Program-made: the position numbers and the translations under genes
Assembly (NCBI GenBank): GCA_950075905.1
Contig: CATMVR010000196.1
Span: 1 to 8,244 of the forward strand
Reading direction: 5' to 3'
From: an uncultured Persicitalea sp.
GTDB taxonomy: Bacteria; Bacteroidota; Bacteroidia; Cytophagales; Spirosomataceae
DNA: 8,244 nucleotides
Part shown: one piece after another, positions 4,396 through 8,244 of the stretch
Numbering within the stretch: position 1 is the first letter of the stretch
Layout of the letters: each line of letters starts with the position of its first letter
The notes under the pieces: model-generated
What the model was told of the DNA's origin: nothing
Databases searched by the model: none
What the model saw: only the letters and a program-made list of their open reading frames with translations

Positions 4396-6648
4396 ATGAA
4401 TGATTACCTATCGAGCCTGAACGAGCCGCAACGGCAAGCTGTGACGCACGGAGAAGGCCCCCTGATGATTATAGCCGGCGCGGGCTCAGGCAAAACCCGC
4501 GTTCTTACGTTTAGAATAGCCTACCTGATTGAAAACGGCGTGGATCCCTTCCGGATTCTGTCGCTGACGTTTACCAACAAGGCCGCCGCCGAAATGCGCC
4601 ATCGGATCGAAACCTCCGTAGGCTACGAAGCCCGCAACATCTGGATGGGTACGTTTCACTCCGTATTTGCCAAAATCCTGCGCATCGAAGCCCGGTACCT
4701 GGGCTATACCAGCGATTTTTCGATCTACGACACCGACGACTCCAAGTCGCTGCTGCGTAGCATCATCAAGGAGTTCAACCTCGACGACAAGCTTTACAAA
4801 CCCAATGTAGTCTTCAACCGGATATCAGGGGCCAAAAACCGCCTGGTATCCGCCGACGACTACCTCAACAACAGCATCATCCGGGCCGACGATGACGCCG
4901 CCCGCATGCCCGAAATCGGCCGCCTCTACAAGGCCTACACCGTGCGCTGCTTCCAGGCCAACGCCATGGACTTCGACGACCTGCTGTTCAATACCAACGT
5001 CCTCTTCCGCGATTTTCCCGAAGTACTGCACAAGTACCAGCACAAGTTTCAGTACGTGATGGTGGATGAGTTTCAGGATACCAACGTATCACAGTACCTC
5101 ATCACCCGCAAGCTGTCGGCCGTGCACCGTAATATCTGCGTGGTGGGCGACGACGCCCAGAGTATCTACGCCTTTCGGGGAGCCAACATCGAGAATATCC
5201 TGAATTTTGAGAAGGATTTTCCCGACGTGCGTACCATCAAGCTGGAACAAAACTACCGCTCCACACAGACGATCGTCAACACGGCCAATTCGGTGATTGC
5301 GCGCAATAAGGCGCAGCTCCGCAAGGAAGTCTTTACCGAAAACGAGGAGGGAACGCTGATTGAGGTGGTAAAAGCCAACTCCGACAACGAGGAGGGCCGC
5401 CTCATTGCTACTTCGATCTTTGAAGAAAAAATGCAGCACAGCCTGCATAACAATGACTTCGCGATCCTGTACCGTACCAACGCCCAGTCCCGGGCGTTTG
5501 AGGAAGCCCTGCGGCGGCTCAACATCAAGTACCGCATTATCGGCGGTCTGTCTTTCTACCAGCGCAAGGAAATCAAGGACTTGCTGGCCTACCTGCGTTT
5601 CATTGTCAACCAGCAGGATGAGGAAGCCTTCAAGCGGATCATCAACCTGCCCAAGCGGGGCATTGGCGATACCACCATTGCCAAAATCCCCGTCACGGCC
5701 GCCGAAAACCAGGTACCCGTCTGGGAGGTGGTGAGCAATATTCACCAGTATGTGAGCGGCCGCGCCACTACGCCCGTGGAGCAGTTTGGTACGCTGATCA
5801 AAAGTTTCAAGCTGCTGATCGAGCAGGGTAAGGATGCCTTTGAGGTAGCTACCCACGTGGCCAAAACCTCGGGGATTCTGCGCGAGCTGTACGAAGATAA
5901 AACCGTGGAGGGGTTGTCGCGCTACGAAAACGTGCAGGAATTGCTCAACGCCATCAAGGAATTTGTCGACAACGCCGACAATGAGGACAAGAGCCTCAGC
6001 TCCTTTTTGCAGTCGGTGTCGCTGCTGACCAATGCCGATGAGAAGGACGAAGACGGCGACAACGACCGCGTGACGCTCATGACGATTCACTCGGCCAAGG
6101 GGCTCGAATTCAAGAATGTGTACGTGGTGGGGATGGAGGAAGACCTCTTTCCCAGCCAGATGATGCTCGAAAGCCGGCAGGACCTGGAAGAAGAGCGGCG
6201 GCTGTTTTACGTAGCCATTACCCGCGCCTGCAACAAGCTGACCCTCTCCTACGCCGAGAGCCGCTACCAGTGGGGACGCCTCAAAATGTGCGAGCCCAGC
6301 CGCTTTCTGATGGAAGTAGACCAGCGTTTTCTGAATACTTCCAAGACTACCCGCAACATTGCCCAGCGCGAAACCCAGCCCACTCCCATGGGTTTTCTGA
6401 AAAATATTACCCCCAAAACGCCCCCGGTACGTCCCGCCGCCGCCGACCATACCCCCTCCTCGGATTTTACGCCCAGCGACACCTCGGGCCTGACGGAAGG
6501 GCAGCGGGTGGAGCACCTTAAATTTGGCTTCGGGGTGGTGAGCAAAATGGATGCAAACGGTACCGATCGGAAGGCAACAGTAAAGTTTGATAGTGTGGGT
6601 GAGAAAACGCTGCTGCTTAGCTTTGCGAAGCTGCGTATTTTGGAGTAG
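4396..6648 (+). CDS. pcrA: ATP-dependent DNA helicase, UvrD/PcrA type (SF1A)
   Basis: A 750-residue 3'-to-5' DNA helicase acting in nucleotide excision repair, mismatch repair and clearance of replication or transcription blocks. All superfamily 1A motifs are intact: Q motif LNEPQRQAV (8-16), Walker A AGAGSGKT (27-34), Ia LTFTNKAA (57-64), II VDEFQDTN (223-230), III VVGDDAQSIYAFRG (249-262), IV EQNYRS (284-289), V TLMTIHSAKGLEF (560-572) and VI EERRLFYVAITRA (599-611). A proline- and threonine-rich linker (about 655-697) leads to a C-terminal domain with HLKFGFGVV (707-715) and VKFDSVGEKTLLLSFAKL, the small beta-barrel that binds RNA polymerase in PcrA and UvrD. That domain separates it from Rep, and total length fits the PcrA/UvrD group. 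The start is supported by the Q motif at residue 8. I use pcrA, but uvrD is an equally common name for the single Bacteroidota copy. Confidence 0.96.
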   Translation: MNDYLSSLNEPQRQAVTHGEGPLMIIAGAGSGKTRVLTFRIAYLIENGVDPFRILSLTFTNKAAAEMRHRIETSVGYEARNIWMGTFHSVFAKILRIEARYLGYTSDFSIYDTDDSKSLLRSIIKEFNLDDKLYKPNVVFNRISGAKNRLVSADDYLNNSIIRADDDAARMPEIGRLYKAYTVRCFQANAMDFDDLLFNTNVLFRDFPEVLHKYQHKFQYVMVDEFQDTNVSQYLITRKLSAVHRNICVVGDDAQSIYAFRGANIENILNFEKDFPDVRTIKLEQNYRSTQTIVNTANSVIARNKAQLRKEVFTENEEGTLIEVVKANSDNEEGRLIATSIFEEKMQHSLHNNDFAILYRTNAQSRAFEEALRRLNIKYRIIGGLSFYQRKEIKDLLAYLRFIVNQQDEEAFKRIINLPKRGIGDTTIAKIPVTAAENQVPVWEVVSNIHQYVSGRATTPVEQFGTLIKSFKLLIEQGKDAFEVATHVAKTSGILRELYEDKTVEGLSRYENVQELLNAIKEFVDNADNEDKSLSSFLQSVSLLTNADEKDEDGDNDRVTLMTIHSAKGLEFKNVYVVGMEEDLFPSQMMLESRQDLEEERRLFYVAITRACNKLTLSYAESRYQWGRLKMCEPSRFLMEVDQRFLNTSKTTRNIAQRETQPTPMGFLKNITPKTPPVRPAAADHTPSSDFTPSDTSGLTEGQRVEHLKFGFGVVSKMDANGTDRKATVKFDSVGEKTLLLSFAKLRILE

Positions 6649-6727
6649 TTTGCTACCGGTACGTAAATTCTATTACTTTCTTACTTTACCTATTGAACTA
6701 TCAGCAACCATACAAACCATCCCGGAT

Positions 6728-8224
6728 ATGCTACATGAAAATGACCTGGAACAAGTAATGGCGCGGGGCAGCGACCCCACGCTGGTCAACGAACAGATAC
6801 AGTTTTTTATAGACGGTTTTCCGTTTCTCCCCCTGTCCAAAGCCGCCACCGTTGGCGACGGTATTATTCGCCTCTCCGACGAAGATATAAAGGAGAAAGT
6901 CTCCCTTTTTGATCAGAAAGCTTCCGAAGGCGATATTACACTGCTCAAATTTGTGCCGGCATCGGGTGCCGCTACGCGCATGTTCAAATCGCTGTTTGCC
7001 TTTCTGGAAGAAGGAAAGTCCGACAAGTCGGTAGAGGAGTTCTTCGACAAGCTCAGCACCTTTGCCTTTTACGAGGATCTGAAAGAGGTACTGGCGTCGG
7101 ACCACCACGATATCGCTACCGCAGGCCGTACCGTCATTGCAGATTACTTCCTGACCGAAAAAGGCCTCGGCTACGGCAATCTGCCCAAGGGCTTGCTCAA
7201 ATTTCACACTTACCCCCAACGCGCCCGCACCCCGCTGGAAGAGCACCTGGTAGAGGGAGCGCTGTACGCCAACGCCGGCGGACGGGTACACCTGCATTTT
7301 ACGGTATCGCCCGAGCACCGCGACAAGTTTGAAAAACTGGTGGTAGAGGTACTGCCTACCTACGAAAGCAGGTACGGAGTGAAGTACTACGTCTCCTTTT
7401 CTGAGCAGAAGGCTTCTACCGATACCATTGCCGTGAATATGGACAACACGCCTTTCCGTGAGAAAGACGACAGCCTGCTGTTCCGACCGGCCGGCCACGG
7501 GGCTCTGCTCGAAAACCTGGCAGGTCTGGATGCCGACGTGATTTTCATTAAGAACGTAGACAACGTAGTGCCCGACCACCTGAAAGATACGACCGTTACC
7601 TACAAGAAAGCCATTGCCGGCATACTGCTCGACTTCCAGGCCCGCATATTTGCATACCTGGAAAAGCTGGAAGGTGGGCGCGATGGGGCGCTGCTGTCAG
7701 AACTGGATGGGTTTTTTCAAAAAGAACTGTGCGTGAGTCCGCCGACTGCCTTTGCTGCCTGGAACGATGAGGAGAAGGCAGCCTATTTCAAAAAGAAACT
7801 CGAACGCCCCCTGCGCGTATGCGGCATGGTGCAAAACGTGGGCGAGCCCGGCGGCGGGCCGTTCTGGGCCGACAACGCCGACGGATCGGCTTCGCTGCAA
7901 ATTGTGGAATCGGCCCAGGTAGATATGGATGACGCCGGGCAAAAATCAACTTTCCAGAACGCTACTCACTTTAACCCCGTTGATCTGGTGTGCGCCATGA
8001 AAGACCGCCACGAGCGGACGTATCAGTTGAAAAAATTCCGTGATCCGATGACGGGTTTTATTTCCAGTAAATCAAAAGACGGCAAAGAGCTGAAAGCTCA
8101 GGAGCTTCCTGGCTTATGGAATGGCTCCATGGCCGACTGGAATACGCTCTTTGTGGAAGTACCCCTGATTACTTTCAACCCCGTAAAGACCGTAAATGAC
8201 TTACTGCGCGAGCAGCATCAGTAA
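6728..8224 (+). CDS. DUF4301-like protein with nucleotidyltransferase-type motifs
   Basis: A 498-residue protein that I recognise from memory as DUF4301, a Bacteroidota family without assigned function. The start at 6728 is chosen because the family begins with a short acidic helix and then GFPFLPL..AATVGDGI (30-45). The longer frame from 6587 would overlap the helicase gene and add an unrelated leader. No signal peptide or membrane segment is seen, so it is cytosolic. KFVPASGAATRMFKSL (74-89) resembles the nucleotide-binding G-x-G-T-R-M/L...K signature of sugar nucleotidyltransferases. FSEQ (224-227), RPAGHGALLENL (253-264) and FIKNVDNV (273-280) match, in order, the Q, PxGHGD and N-x-DN motifs of UDP-glucose pyrophosphorylases. 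A GGGPFW segment (375-380), THFNPVDLVC (413-422) and a final FNPVKTVNDLL (483-493) are further likely conserved blocks. I infer a GT-A-fold nucleotidyltransferase with unknown substrate. It lies 79 nt after the helicase stop and need not be related to it. Confidence 0.85.
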   Translation: MLHENDLEQVMARGSDPTLVNEQIQFFIDGFPFLPLSKAATVGDGIIRLSDEDIKEKVSLFDQKASEGDITLLKFVPASGAATRMFKSLFAFLEEGKSDKSVEEFFDKLSTFAFYEDLKEVLASDHHDIATAGRTVIADYFLTEKGLGYGNLPKGLLKFHTYPQRARTPLEEHLVEGALYANAGGRVHLHFTVSPEHRDKFEKLVVEVLPTYESRYGVKYYVSFSEQKASTDTIAVNMDNTPFREKDDSLLFRPAGHGALLENLAGLDADVIFIKNVDNVVPDHLKDTTVTYKKAIAGILLDFQARIFAYLEKLEGGRDGALLSELDGFFQKELCVSPPTAFAAWNDEEKAAYFKKKLERPLRVCGMVQNVGEPGGGPFWADNADGSASLQIVESAQVDMDDAGQKSTFQNATHFNPVDLVCAMKDRHERTYQLKKFRDPMTGFISSKSKDGKELKAQELPGLWNGSMADWNTLFVEVPLITFNPVKTVNDLLREQHQ

Positions 8225-8244
8225 CTTCTGGTAAGGCAGGTACT

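Noticed and set aside
5089..6516. 475-codon open frame on the minus strand across the helicase gene
   Set aside because: It is a shadow frame of a GC-rich gene; the plus-strand product has every SF1 helicase motif, and the minus-strand product has no recognisable domain.
6649..6681. Possible promoter for the DUF4301-like gene: TTTG, 21 nt, TACTTTCT
   Set aside because: The -7 part has two mismatches at the conserved TTTG end. The gap is A/T-rich and could hold a promoter, but I cannot pick one reliably.
6587..6727. N-terminal extension of the DUF4301-like gene from an upstream ATG inside the helicase gene
   Set aside because: It overlaps the last 62 bases of the helicase in another frame, and the extra peptide is cysteine/leucine-rich and unlike the family start. 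The ATG at 6728 gives the expected N-terminus.

Overview
The window reads as ordinary chromosomal DNA from a member of the Bacteroidota, most likely the Cytophagales (Spirosoma/Dyadobacter-like). The evidence is the Bacteroidota-type FabI, a DUF4301-like protein of a family I know mainly from this phylum, several copies of the Bacteroidota -7 promoter element (TAnnTTTG, with TTTG/TTG about 20 nt upstream), and poor Shine-Dalgarno sequences in front of the genes. The genus is a guess. I see no insertion sequence, tRNA, rRNA or CRISPR array.

Left part (1-3436), all on the minus strand, read right to left: an alpha/beta hydrolase (2369-3379); a short internally deleted cupin gene remnant just after its stop (2225-2363); fabI, the enoyl-ACP reductase of fatty acid synthesis (1267-2085), with a strong terminator; a predicted lipoprotein with a von Willebrand A-like domain (307-1092) with its own promoter and terminator; and the N-terminal 70 codons of a short-chain dehydrogenase running off the left edge (1-212).

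Right part (3437-8244), all on the plus strand: an HTH + S24-peptidase (LexA/cI-like) repressor (3596-4291), preceded by a consensus -7 element and an 18-bp perfect palindrome over the expected transcription start; a PcrA/UvrD-type DNA helicase with all classic SF1A motifs (4396-6648); and a 498-residue DUF4301-like protein (6728-8224), in which I see motifs of UDP-sugar pyrophosphorylases.

The genes do not form one pathway. The most connected pair is the repressor and the helicase, which together suggest a DNA-damage theme, although the palindrome is not repeated in front of the helicase. The points most worth a second look are the autoregulatory-looking operator, the loss of the expected Ala-Gly cleavage dipeptide in the repressor, the decayed cupin gene, and the nucleotidyltransferase-like motifs in the DUF4301 protein. 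I found no clearly new multi-gene system.
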